Below, one piece after another: positions 16,861 through 24,740 of a DNA stretch of 64,000 bases. Below the pieces are notes generated by a model. That model searched no databases. It was given only the letters and a program-made list of their open reading frames with translations, and was not told the DNA's origin. A program made the translations under genes and the position numbers. Each line of letters begins with the position of its first letter. Position 1 is the first letter of the stretch. The DNA comes from Sinomonas cellulolyticus (lineage in GTDB: Bacteria > Actinomycetota > Actinomycetes > Actinomycetales > Micrococcaceae). The DNA is taken from the NCBI RefSeq assembly GCF_014656475.1, contig NZ_BNCM01000006.1, forward strand, positions 205,316 through 269,315, written 5' to 3'.

Positions 16861-17869
16861 TCCTCCGCCCCGCACCCCGGCACTCCGCCCGGCACCCCGT
16901 TCGCGAAATGTTGGGTTGAGCAGGGTCCGAGCTCATCGGACCCTGCTCAACCCAACATTTCCGGGAAGGCCCGGGGGAGGCCAGGAGTGAGTCGGGGTCA
17001 AGAACCCACGGCTCGCGTGGGAGCGCTTGCGGGCTGAACGCCGCGAGGGCCTCGCGGACCGACCCCGGCAGCCCCAGCGAGCCCAGCAGGAGCGCCGTCA
17101 CGCGCTCGGCCGGCACCCCCGCCGCCGCGAGCCCGGCGAGCGTCACGGCGCCGTCGCGCTTCGCGAGCCGCCGCCCCGCCGGATTGAGCACGAGCGGCAC
17201 GTGCGCGTACTCGGGCACCCGGGCGCCGAGCAGTCCCGCCAGGTACGCCTGGCGCGGAGCGGAGGGCAGGAGATCGTCGCCGCGGACCACTTGGTCGATG
17301 CCCTGCGCGGCGTCGTCCACCACCACCGCGAGGTTGTACGCGACGACCCCGTCGTTGCGGCGAAGCACGAAGTCGTCCACGAGCCCCGCATAGCGGCCGT
17401 GCAGAACGTCAGTGACCGTCCATTCGGTGACCCCGGCCCGGAGGCGGACCGCCGCCGGCCGCTCCGCGCGGCGTCGTGCGCGCTCCGCCGCGGTGAGGTC
17501 GCGGCACGTCCCCGGGTACGCCCCCTGCGGCGCGTGGGGAGCGCTCGGCGCCTCCTGGATCTCGCGGCGCGTGCAGTAGCACTCGTAGGTGAGCCCCGCC
17601 GCCGTGAGCCGCCCGATCGCCTCCTCGTAGAGGGCGGTGCGCTCGGTCTGGCGGACCACCTTGCCGTCCCAGTCGAGGCCGACGGCGGCGAGGTCCCTCA
17701 GCTGGACCTCCTCGGCGCCCGCCCGGGCCCGGTCCAGGTCCTCGACGCGCAGCAGGAAGCGGCGCCCGGTGGAGCGCGCGAAGAGCCACGCGAGGAGCGC
17801 CGTGCGCAGGTTGCCCACGTGCAGCTCGCCCGAGGGGCTCGGGGCGAAGCGGCCGACGCCAGAGGTCAT
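16844..17869 (-). CDS. gluQ: glutamyl-Q tRNA(Asp) synthetase
   Basis: GluQRS activates glutamate and attaches it to queuosine in the anticodon of tRNA(Asp); it is a truncated GluRS lacking the anticodon-binding domain. The class I HIGH-like motif PSGELHVGN is at residues 12-20, the zinc-site cysteines are in YECYCTRR and YPGTCRD (about 96-122), and a KMSKS-like AKRDGAV lies near 240. At 341 residues it is longer than the usual ~300: the last 35-40 residues are encoded by a perfect 26-bp palindrome plus downstream sequence and overlap the monooxygenase 3' end by 17 bases. The natural stop was probably lost when that element appeared. Confidence 0.88.
   Translation of the reverse strand: MTSGVGRFAPSPSGELHVGNLRTALLAWLFARSTGRRFLLRVEDLDRARAGAEEVQLRDLAAVGLDWDGKVVRQTERTALYEEAIGRLTAAGLTYECYCTRREIQEAPSAPHAPQGAYPGTCRDLTAAERARRRAERPAAVRLRAGVTEWTVTDVLHGRYAGLVDDFVLRRNDGVVAYNLAVVVDDAAQGIDQVVRGDDLLPSAPRQAYLAGLLGARVPEYAHVPLVLNPAGRRLAKRDGAVTLAGLAAAGVPAERVTALLLGSLGLPGSVREALAAFSPQALPREPWVLDPDSLLASPGPSRKCWVEQGPMSSDPAQPNISRTGCRAECRGAGRRIRPAS
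16905..16961. terminator. perfect 26-bp palindrome with 5-base loop
   Basis: The arms 16905-16930 and 16936-16961 are fully complementary around GCTCA. The arm core is AATGTTGGGTTGAGCAGGG. It lies between the convergent monooxygenase and gluQ genes, where a bidirectional terminator is expected, but there is no T-run and it is read as codons in the gluQ frame. A small palindromic mobile element is the alternative. Confidence 0.75.
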
Positions 17870-17888
17870 GCGGACAAGGCTAACCGGG

Positions 17889-18929
17889 TCACGCTGCAGC
17901 CAGCGCCTTCTTCACCATCGGGACGACCTCTGCGGCGAACAGTTCGACCGACTCGGCCGTCTCGGCGAACGGCAGCGTCCCGAGTCCAACCTGCGCCATG
18001 AACCGGCTCGTGCCCAGGGCCTCGTGGGTGGCGATGATGCGCTCGGCGACCTCCGCAGGGCTGCCCACGAGCAGGCCGCCGCCGGGGCCGGCCCACGCAT
18101 CGAAGTGCTCGCGAGGGAAGGTTCCGGCCGGGCGAGGCATGTTCTGTTCGATGTACGCCGCGTAGTGCGGGTAGAAGGTGTCCCGGGCCTCCTGCGAGGT
18201 GCGCGCAACGTAGAAGTGGCTCCCCGTTCCGACCGCGAGGGACGACGCCGGGTGGCCGGCCTGGGCGCCGGCCGTGCGGTAGAGCTCCACGAGCCGCAGG
18301 AAGTGCTGGTGCCCGGAGAGCAGGGCGAGGAAGAGCGGGACGCCGGCCTGCCCGGCCCGCACGAAGCTCGAGGGGGTGCCGCCCACGCCGCGCCAGATCG
18401 GCAGACGCTCCTGCACGGGGCGCGGGGCGATCGCGGCGTCGTGCAGCGCGTGGTGGCCGCGGCGGCGGCCGTCCGCGGGCCACGTCACGTTCGCCTGCTC
18501 GCGCATCTGCAGGAGCAGCTCGAGCTTGTCCTCGAACAGGGCATCGTACTCGGCGGGGTCATAGCCGAAGAGCGGGAAGGACTCGGGGAAGACTCCGCGG
18601 CCGGCGATGATCTCGGCGCGGCCGCCCGAGACGATGTCCAGCGTGGCGAACTGTTCGAACACCCGGGCGGGGTCTTGGGTGGACAGCACCGTCACGGCCG
18701 TGGTGAGGCGGATGCGCTGCGTCTCGCGGGCGATGGCCGCGAGGACGATCTCGGGTGCGGAGAACGCGAAGTCGTGCCGGTGGTGCTCGCCGAGGCCGAT
18801 GACGTCCAGCCCCTCCTCGTCGGCGAGCTTGGCCAGCCGGATCGTCTCGTCGATGCGCTGGGCGGCTGGGCGCGGAGTGCCGGAGGGGTCCCGCGTGAGT
18901 TCGCCGAAGGTGAAGATGCCGAAGTCCAT
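17889..18929 (-). CDS. LLM-class flavin-dependent oxidoreductase
   Basis: A 346-residue bacterial-luciferase-like TIM-barrel protein. The N-terminus DFGIFTFGE, the GLGEHHRHDF motif (about residues 44-53), the APEIVLAAIARETQRIRL stretch and the GGRAEIIAGRG loop are typical of LLM oxidoreductases that use FMN or F420. They oxidise diverse substrates, so the substrate is open. ATG 18929 is chosen because similarity starts at MDFGIF; the frame runs open another 19 codons upstream. It is 19 bases upstream of gluQ on the same strand, so the two may be co-transcribed. Confidence 0.85.
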   Translation of the reverse strand: MDFGIFTFGELTRDPSGTPRPAAQRIDETIRLAKLADEEGLDVIGLGEHHRHDFAFSAPEIVLAAIARETQRIRLTTAVTVLSTQDPARVFEQFATLDIVSGGRAEIIAGRGVFPESFPLFGYDPAEYDALFEDKLELLLQMREQANVTWPADGRRRGHHALHDAAIAPRPVQERLPIWRGVGGTPSSFVRAGQAGVPLFLALLSGHQHFLRLVELYRTAGAQAGHPASSLAVGTGSHFYVARTSQEARDTFYPHYAAYIEQNMPRPAGTFPREHFDAWAGPGGGLLVGSPAEVAERIIATHEALGTSRFMAQVGLGTLPFAETAESVELFAAEVVPMVKKALAAA

Positions 18930-18991
18930 GACTAGTTGAACATTCAAGTATGCGTCGGCATTCCCCAATGATGAGAGTGAACGCAAGAGGG

Positions 18992-19011
18992 CCGGCCTCG
19001 CGGGAGGCCGG
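18992..19011 (-). terminator. hairpin terminator for the small secreted protein gene
   Basis: CCGGCCTC (18992-18999) and GAGGCCGG (19004-19011) form a perfect 8-bp stem with a 4-base loop, 16 bases beyond the stop of the minus-strand gene. Read on that strand it is followed by CCCTCTTG. Confidence 0.6.
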
Positions 19012-19026
19012 TCCTGGGGAGGAGAA

Positions 19027-19530
19027 CTACATGACGCTCCAGGTGCCTGGGACGTCGATGGTGGTGTGGTTCGTCGAGTCAGTGATGCTGAGGTTGCTCC
19101 ATCCGGCGCTGAACAGAGTTGTCGTCTGGCCTGGAGGGCAGACCAGATGGCTCAGGATGTCCTGCATCGATGGTGCTGGAATGGTCAGGCTCTCGACAAC
19201 ATTGCCGCCGGCATTTGCGGGGAAGACGCCGCTGGCGGAGCCGGTTTCCGAGAAGGCGGACTTGTTCGCGGCCTTCGGATGGTTCGAACCGCCGTTGACG
19301 CAGCCGAGGACGAAGGAGAACGTCGCCGAAGTGGAGACGCTGACCGACGCTCCGGCCCCGACTCCAGCCTCCTTGAAGTTCACTTGGAGGTCGTTGCCGA
19401 CGAGCTGTGGCGTGACGTAGACAAAATGCGGATTCCCGTTGGGAGTCTTCGCAGCGCCGGCGGGCGAGGCAATGGCAAAGACGGCCAACAGGACAGCGGC
19501 GAGCACGGAGAAGATCTTGCTGAGTTTCAT
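19027..19530 (-). CDS. small secreted protein of unknown function
   Basis: I do not recognise this 167-residue protein. It has a clear Sec signal peptide (MKLSK, hydrophobic stretch to about residue 20, cleavage near AGA-A at 27) and a mature part of about 140 residues rich in Ser, Thr, Gly and Val, likely beta-sandwich. Two cysteines, 77 (LGCVNG) and 131 (VCPPGQ), could form one disulphide. The long open frame continuing upstream of ATG 19530 is out of character, so that ATG is the start. The gene is monocistronic, lies downstream of a phospholipase-C-like gene on the same strand and has its own terminator hairpin. Confidence 0.75.
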   Translation of the reverse strand: MKLSKIFSVLAAVLLAVFAIASPAGAAKTPNGNPHFVYVTPQLVGNDLQVNFKEAGVGAGASVSVSTSATFSFVLGCVNGGSNHPKAANKSAFSETGSASGVFPANAGGNVVESLTIPAPSMQDILSHLVCPPGQTTTLFSAGWSNLSITDSTNHTTIDVPGTWSVM

Positions 19531-19667
19531 GGGGGACTTCTTACGAGTGCGAAGGTAAGGGGGCCTCCCCAGCCAAGGCCGATGCGGGGCTGGCCCCCAG
19601 CCGCCTTCCGCTGCCGCTCCCATTGTAGTCCCGCGCCTGTCTCCCGAGGCAGGGCGCAGGCGGCAGA

Positions 19668-20996
19668 TCACCCTGAGGACGGCGGCGCGAACCGTGCCGC
19701 GAGCTCCTCGCGCACCTGAGCGAGGTGCGACGGCGTGGCCGCGAGCGCGGCGGGGATGGGCGGCGTCGGGGGTGCCGAGACGCCGTGGAGCGGGTCGTCG
19801 GTGCGGGGAGCCGAGAGCGTGAGGGCGGCGCCGACGTCGGGCGCTGCGGCATCCCGGCGGGTCAGGGGCGGGACCCCGAACCGGCGCTCGACCGTGGCGA
19901 GGATGCTCGTGTGGTCGAGCGGCGCCGAGCCCGCGGGCACGCGGAACACCGTTCCGGCCGGAATGAGCGGGCTCACGAGGACGGTGGGGACCCGCGGGCC
20001 GAAGCGGGTGAAGTCGAAGCCGAACTCGCCAGGGGAGGAGTCCGGCGGGGTGGCGCCCGAGGGCGGGGGCACGTGGTCGTAGCAGCCCCCGTGCTCGTCG
20101 TAGGTGATGATCAGCAGGGTCTTGTCCCACGCCGGCCCGGAGCGCAGGGCCCGGTAGGTGTCGAGGATGAGCTGTTCTCCGGCGGCCATGCTGTAGTTGG
20201 GATGCTGGCTGTTGCCCGTGGAGCTCCAGCTCGGCTCGAGGAACGCGAAGGCAGGGAGCCTGCCCGCCGCCGCGTCCGTCTGGAAGTCCTTGAAGAGCCC
20301 GATGTTCGCCGCGGGCGCCTTCTGCGTGTCGGGGAAGTTGAGCCGCGTGAGCGGGGGCTTGCTGTACCCGTAGATCTTCCAGGCGAGCCCGTGCTGCCCG
20401 AGGGTCCCGAAGATGCTGGGCACGGTGTACGACTTCGTCACGTCGTCCATGTGGCCCTGGCTCGTTCCCGCGCACGTGAAGGCACGGTTGGGCATGGTCT
20501 CGGTGGGGACCGAGCTGAACCAGTGGTCGCAGACCGCGAAGCCGCGGGCCAGCCCGCTGAGTACCGGCAGCGTCTCAGGGGCGAAGCACCCCATGATCCA
20601 GCCCGGCGCCGTGCCCGGGACCACGTACCACTTCTTGGCCTGGTTGTCCTTGATGGCCTGGGCGTAGTCCGCCACGAACCCGGTCATCGTCGGGACGGCG
20701 TCCGGTGCGGGGTGCATGGTGCCGAAGAGCTGGTTGTTGGCCTTGGCGAAGCCCTCGCCCGGATCGGCGCCGGGCATGAAGTAGGCGTCCGGAGTTCCGG
20801 GGGTGATGGGGTAGACGGATACCGGGTTGCCGTCCGGGCCCGGGCAGCTTTCCGATCCGGTGAGGCCCTCGAACGGCGCTCCGCTCGGCGAGACGTTCCC
20901 GGAGGAATGGTAGAGGTATCCGAGCAGGTGGTCGAACGAGCGGTTCTCGAGCATCAGGACCACGATGTGGTCCACGCCCGCGAGTCCCGGAGCCAT
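19668..20996 (-). CDS. phospholipase C / acid phosphatase-type phosphoesterase
   Basis: This 442-residue protein fits the phosphoesterase family of non-haemolytic phospholipase C and AcpA-type acid phosphatases (PF04185). The N-terminal metal motif is LENRSFDHLLGY (about residues 15-26), and DEHGGCYDHVPPP lies near 300-312. These enzymes hydrolyse phosphomonoesters or phospholipid head groups. Unlike most relatives it has no signal peptide: the protein begins MAPGLAGVDHIVVLML, right at the catalytic strand. It may therefore be cytoplasmic, or the true start may lie elsewhere. The gene is divergent from a MarR regulator. Confidence 0.85.
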   Translation of the reverse strand: MAPGLAGVDHIVVLMLENRSFDHLLGYLYHSSGNVSPSGAPFEGLTGSESCPGPDGNPVSVYPITPGTPDAYFMPGADPGEGFAKANNQLFGTMHPAPDAVPTMTGFVADYAQAIKDNQAKKWYVVPGTAPGWIMGCFAPETLPVLSGLARGFAVCDHWFSSVPTETMPNRAFTCAGTSQGHMDDVTKSYTVPSIFGTLGQHGLAWKIYGYSKPPLTRLNFPDTQKAPAANIGLFKDFQTDAAAGRLPAFAFLEPSWSSTGNSQHPNYSMAAGEQLILDTYRALRSGPAWDKTLLIITYDEHGGCYDHVPPPSGATPPDSSPGEFGFDFTRFGPRVPTVLVSPLIPAGTVFRVPAGSAPLDHTSILATVERRFGVPPLTRRDAAAPDVGAALTLSAPRTDDPLHGVSAPPTPPIPAALAATPSHLAQVREELAARFAPPSSG

Positions 20997-21114
20997 GGCC
21001 GATCCTTCCGCCGGGCGGCACTGGAGTCTGACGAGGACAGGCTAAGCCCCAGGCCCCAGGGGCACCATGCGGCAGGCGAAAGGATGGCGATCCCACGCCC
21101 TATGCTTGGTATCC

Positions 21115-21693
21115 GTGACGGAACCCCGCTGGCTCACTGCGCAGGAGAGAAGGGCGTGGCTCGCCCTGCTGAGCGTCAACACCCTCCTGCCTGCCGCCCT
21201 CGACGCGCATCTGACGCAGCTGAACAAGCTGTCCCTCTTCGACTACAACGTGCTGGCCATGCTCTCGGAGGCCGAGGGCCGCATGCTGCCCATGAAGGAG
21301 CTGGCCTCGCGCACCTCGGCGTCGCTCTCCCGGCTCTCCCACGTGGTGACCAAGCTGCAGGCGCGCGGCTGGATCGACCGCCAGCCCTCGCCCGACGACG
21401 CCCGCGTCACCACCGCGCACCTCACCGATGCCGGCTGGGAGACGATCGCGGACCTCGCTCCCGAGCACGTGGAGCGGGTCCGCCAGCTCGTGTTCGACGC
21501 CCTCGAGCCCGAGGACGTGGCGTCCCTCGCTGAGATCGGCGAGAAGGTGGTCGGCAGGCTGCAGCACGACAGCTGGATCTTCCGCGATCCCGCGCGCGCC
21601 GAGAGCGTGCCGTCGGAGGTGAGAGCGCCGTCGGCGGAGAGGGCGCCGTCGGAGGCAGAGACGCTCGCGCACGACGGCGGGTCGGCACGGTGA
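21115..21693 (+). CDS. MarR-family transcriptional regulator
   Basis: A 192-residue MarR regulator. The winged helix is at about residues 55-105, with the recognition run MKELASRTSASLSRLSHVVTKL and the wing QPSPDDARVTTAHLT. A low-complexity tail (SEVRAPSAERAPSEAE) follows residue 165. GTG 21115 is chosen because similarity begins at TEPRWLTAQERRAW; TATGCT at 21101-21106 is 14 bases upstream and no ribosome binding site is seen, so the mRNA may be leaderless. Its TGA overlaps the GTG of the SGNH hydrolase by four bases, so the two proteins are co-produced. Confidence 0.85.
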   Translation: MTEPRWLTAQERRAWLALLSVNTLLPAALDAHLTQLNKLSLFDYNVLAMLSEAEGRMLPMKELASRTSASLSRLSHVVTKLQARGWIDRQPSPDDARVTTAHLTDAGWETIADLAPEHVERVRQLVFDALEPEDVASLAEIGEKVVGRLQHDSWIFRDPARAESVPSEVRAPSAERAPSEAETLAHDGGSAR

Positions 21694-22457
21694 GCGGCGA
21701 GTTCACCACGCGCTTCGTGGCCCTGGGCGACTCCTTCACGGAGGGCGTGGGGGACCCGGACCCGGCCCGTCCCAACGGGGTTCGCGGCTGGGCCGACCGG
21801 GTCGCGGAGCAGCTCCAGCGGGCCGACCCGCACGCTGGCTACGCCAACCTCGCCATCCGGGGCCGCAAGGTGCGGGCGATCCTCGCCGAGCAGGTGGAAC
21901 CCGCCCTCGCCCTTCGGCCCACGATCGTGACCCTGTACGCGGGCGCGAACGACATCCTGCGGCCCAAGGTGGACATTGACGGCCTCCTCGTCCAGTACGA
22001 CGAGGCCGTGGCGCGCCTTGTCGACTCCGGCGCGAAGGTCCTGCTGTTCACGGGCTTCGACGCTGGCAGCTCCAAGGTGTTCGGCGCCATGCGGGGCCGC
22101 ACCGCGATCTACAACGAGCAGGTCCGCTGGATCGCCGACCGCCATGGCGCGACCATCGTCGACTACTGGCGGTTCCACGAGTTCCAGGACTGGCGCATGT
22201 GGGACGTGGACCGCATGCACATGTCCTCGCTCGGCCACGCGACCATGGCGAATCGGGTGCTCGGCGTCCTCGAGCACGAGGGCGTGGCCGAGGTTCCCGA
22301 CGTGCCGCCCCTGCCGGTGCTGAGCCGGGTGGAACAGGCGCGTGCCAACGCGCTGTGGGTGCGTGAGTTCGCAGGGCCCTGGGTCATGCGCCGCCTTACC
22401 GGGCGATCCTCGGGCGACGGACTGAGCCCGAAGTACCCGGAGCTCGTCCGGCTCTGA
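21690..22457 (+). CDS. SGNH/GDSL-type esterase or lipase
   Basis: A 255-residue SGNH hydrolase and the shorter paralogue of the gene at 6350-7216. Block I ALGDSFTEG (nucleophile Ser), the Asn block LYAGANDIL and the C-terminal DVDRMHMSSLGH with catalytic Asp and His are all present. No signal peptide. It is translationally coupled to the MarR gene before it through a GTGA overlap, so the regulator may sense a product or substrate of this esterase. The native substrate is unknown. Confidence 0.85.
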   Translation: MSGEFTTRFVALGDSFTEGVGDPDPARPNGVRGWADRVAEQLQRADPHAGYANLAIRGRKVRAILAEQVEPALALRPTIVTLYAGANDILRPKVDIDGLLVQYDEAVARLVDSGAKVLLFTGFDAGSSKVFGAMRGRTAIYNEQVRWIADRHGATIVDYWRFHEFQDWRMWDVDRMHMSSLGHATMANRVLGVLEHEGVAEVPDVPPLPVLSRVEQARANALWVREFAGPWVMRRLTGRSSGDGLSPKYPELVRL

Positions 22458-22514
22458 GCCCCGCAGCCCGATAGACTCGCGGCATTCACCGTCACGCCGC
22501 ACGGGAGGCCTTCC

Positions 22515-23354
22515 ATGAGCGCGTCAGACCCGGACTGGGAAGATGGGGGCGACCAGCTTCCGGCCCCGCGCCGAGAAGGAGGCCGCGAGCTGTCCTCGGG
22601 GGTCAAGCCGCTCCTCGTGCTGGGGAAGATCCGCGGCATCCTCGATGCCTTCTCGCTCTCGCGCCCTGCGCTCTCGCTCTCGGAGATCCACGCTGCGACC
22701 GGGTATCCCGCCTCGACCGTGCAGCGGCTCGTGGCGAACCTCGTGGCCGAGGAGTTCCTGGACCGGGAAGGCGACAGGGTGCGCATCGGCGTGAGGTTCG
22801 CCTACTGGGCGGCGCCCGCCACCCGCGGCCTCGACGCCCTCGAGATCATCAAGCCCGTGCTGGAGGAGCTCCGGAACGAGACCGGCGAGACGGTGGCCCT
22901 CTTCCGGCTGGAGGGCGACGTGCGCGTCTGCGTTGCGATGGCGGAGACGCGCCACGCGCTCCGGCGCGAGATGCACGTCGGGAAGATCCTGCCCCTGCAC
23001 GCCGGCTCGGCCGGCCGCGTGCTCATGGCGTGGGATCCACGTGCGGAGCAGGCCGCCCTCTCGTCGGGGCTCGAACGGCTCACCGAGCACACGATCACCG
23101 ATCCTGCTTGGCTGCACGGCGACGTCGAGCAGACGCGCCGCGACGGCTATTCCGTCACCTCGGATGAGCGCGACGAGGGTGCTACCGGGCTCGCGGCCCC
23201 CGTCTTCGACTCCATGGGGGATCTTGTGGGGGCACTGAGCGTCAGCGGTCCGTCCCTCCGCGTGACCCCGGAGAAGTGCCGCGAGTGGGCGGACCCCCTT
23301 GTGGCGGCGGCGGAGCAGGCAACCCGGTTGCTGGGGGGTCGCTTGCCGAGGTAG
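22515..23354 (+). CDS. IclR-family transcriptional regulator
   Basis: A 279-residue regulator with an N-terminal winged helix (about 35-95; LSEIHAATGYPASTVQRLVANLV is the recognition region) and a C-terminal IclR effector domain with the conserved LPLHAGSAGRVLMAW and GYSVTSDERDEGATGLAAPVF stretches. IclR proteins usually control degradation of aromatic or small carboxylic acids. A TAGACT -10 lies at 22472 and GGGAGG serves the ATG. No catabolic gene is directly adjacent; the next genes converge (ApbE operon), so the target is not obvious. Confidence 0.88.
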   Translation: MSASDPDWEDGGDQLPAPRREGGRELSSGVKPLLVLGKIRGILDAFSLSRPALSLSEIHAATGYPASTVQRLVANLVAEEFLDREGDRVRIGVRFAYWAAPATRGLDALEIIKPVLEELRNETGETVALFRLEGDVRVCVAMAETRHALRREMHVGKILPLHAGSAGRVLMAWDPRAEQAALSSGLERLTEHTITDPAWLHGDVEQTRRDGYSVTSDERDEGATGLAAPVFDSMGDLVGALSVSGPSLRVTPEKCREWADPLVAAAEQATRLLGGRLPR

Positions 23355-23371
23355 GCCTTCAGGACGCTGGC

Positions 23372-24250
23372 CTACGCCGCGCTCGTGGCGCGGAATCCGG
23401 GGGTGGCGAGCAGTGCGCCGTCGTGCGCCACCGTCAGCACGTCCACGTCCCAGCGGGAGGTGACCGCGTCGAGGGTGGGCCGGCCGCCGGCGACGATCGC
23501 GGTGGCCAGGACGTCCGCGGTCACGATGTCTGTGGCGGCGACGCTCACCTGGACGAACTCGGGGCGTCCCGTGCGGCGCGGCCCGCGCACGCCGGCGGTC
23601 CAGATGTGGTCCCCGCGCTCGGCCGAGCCGGAGGTCGCCAGCGCGAGGCGCCGCTCCCCGAGCGGGTAGGCGCTCAGCAGCGTGCGGCGGTCGGCCGCGT
23701 CGACGATGCCCGCGAGCCACGGCGCCGCAACCCCTTCTGCGCCCGTGCGTCGCGCCGGGGAGGGGGCGGCCGACGGCGAGGGGGAACCGGAGACGAGCAC
23801 GTCGCCGCCCGCGTTGAGGCACCAGTCCGCCAGCCCGAGCGCGGCCAGAGACCGCCCGGCCTCCGCAATCGCGTACCCCTTGACGAGTCCGCTGAGGTCC
23901 AGGGCGCCGTCGGGACGCTCCGGCGTGAAGGCGCCGTCGGTGCGGCGCCGCCACCGCACCGCGTCCGCGTAGAGGTCCCGCATGAGGGCGCTCGAGTCCA
24001 TGAGGGCAAGCTCGCCCCGGGCGATCCGGCTCGCCTCGGAGGCCGGCCGGAACAGGCTGAACTGGGCGTCGAGGGCGCGGAACTGCTCCTCGACGACCGC
24101 AACCGCCGCCTCGAAACGCGCGTCCTCCGCCGCGCCCGCAGCATCCCCATCCGCGGCGTCCGCGTCCGCGCGGCCGCGGGGAACCGTGAGGCTGACGACC
24201 GTGCCCATGCATTCGAAGGTGCGGGCCCGCAGCTCAGAGGTGGGCTGCAT
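23372..24250 (-). CDS. apbE: ApbE-type FAD:protein FMN transferase
   Basis: ApbE cuts FAD and attaches FMN covalently through a phosphoester to Thr/Ser of a partner protein outside the cytoplasm. The 292-residue protein shows the family motifs: CMGTVVSLTV at the N-terminus, DLSGLVKGYAI (about 139-149), LNAGGDVLVSG (about 165-175), TSGSAERGDHIW, and the metal-site region ATDIVTADVLATAI. No clear signal peptide or lipobox is present, although its partner is exported. Its ATG lies 17 bases inside the end of the FMN-binding gene, so its target is surely that protein. Confidence 0.9.
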   Translation of the reverse strand: MQPTSELRARTFECMGTVVSLTVPRGRADADAADGDAAGAAEDARFEAAVAVVEEQFRALDAQFSLFRPASEASRIARGELALMDSSALMRDLYADAVRWRRRTDGAFTPERPDGALDLSGLVKGYAIAEAGRSLAALGLADWCLNAGGDVLVSGSPSPSAAPSPARRTGAEGVAAPWLAGIVDAADRRTLLSAYPLGERRLALATSGSAERGDHIWTAGVRGPRRTGRPEFVQVSVAATDIVTADVLATAIVAGGRPTLDAVTSRWDVDVLTVAHDGALLATPGFRATSAA

Positions 24251-24740
24251 CGAGGGCTGCCTGGAGCGAGGTGAGGTACGCGTCCGAGGTGATCGTCGCG
24301 CCGCTGACCGTCTGGACGTTCGCCGACTGTGCCTGCAGGACCTCGCTGCGCAGGATCGGCGCCGCCTGCGCGCTGATCATCTGCGACCGCCGTTCCGCGT
24401 CGGTCAGGTGCAGGGCCGTCACGTCGGTGATCTTGCCGTTCCGCACGGTGATCTGCACCTGGACGTTGCCGAACCGGGTCGAGACCGACTGCCCGGCAAA
24501 GGTGCCCGAGGCGGTCGACGAGCCGGAGCTGCTGCCGGACGTGCTGCCTGAGCTGTTGCCGGACGCGCTGTGGGAGGAGGAACCGGCCGCCGCCCCGGAG
24601 GTGGTGCCGGTGCCGGTGCCGGTCGTGGCGCTGGTCGGAGTGGCCGCCTGGGCCTCAAGGGTGTGCGCGCCGGCCTGCCAGCCGACCGCCAGGATGCCGA
24701 GGGAGGCCAGGGAGGCCGAGACAGCTGCTCGTGTTCTCAC
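24234..24740 (-). CDS. exported FMN-binding domain protein (flavinylation target)
   Basis: A 168-residue protein with an N-terminal membrane/signal segment (about residues 6-24), a 50-residue Ser/Gly/Thr linker (34-84), and a C-terminal FMN-binding domain like NqrC/RnfG. SGAT at 146-149 is the flavinylation motif, with Thr149 expected to carry FMN attached by the adjacent ApbE. Such domains pass electrons across or outside the membrane. The GTG start overlaps the stop of the ferric-reductase-like gene by four bases, so the three genes form one operon. The linker suggests a tethered, mobile redox domain. Confidence 0.88.
   Translation of the reverse strand: MRTRAAVSASLASLGILAVGWQAGAHTLEAQAATPTSATTGTGTGTTSGAAAGSSSHSASGNSSGSTSGSSSGSSTASGTFAGQSVSTRFGNVQVQITVRNGKITDVTALHLTDAERRSQMISAQAAPILRSEVLQAQSANVQTVSGATITSDAYLTSLQAALDAAHL

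Noticed and set aside
18930..18986. Upstream extension of the LLM oxidoreductase
   Set aside because: The added residues (MRSLSSLGNADAYLNVQLV) do not match the family, which begins at MDFGIF.
19272..19300. GGTTCGAACC as a tRNA T-loop
   Set aside because: It lies in the secreted protein gene and has no cloverleaf arms around it; no tRNA was found in the window.
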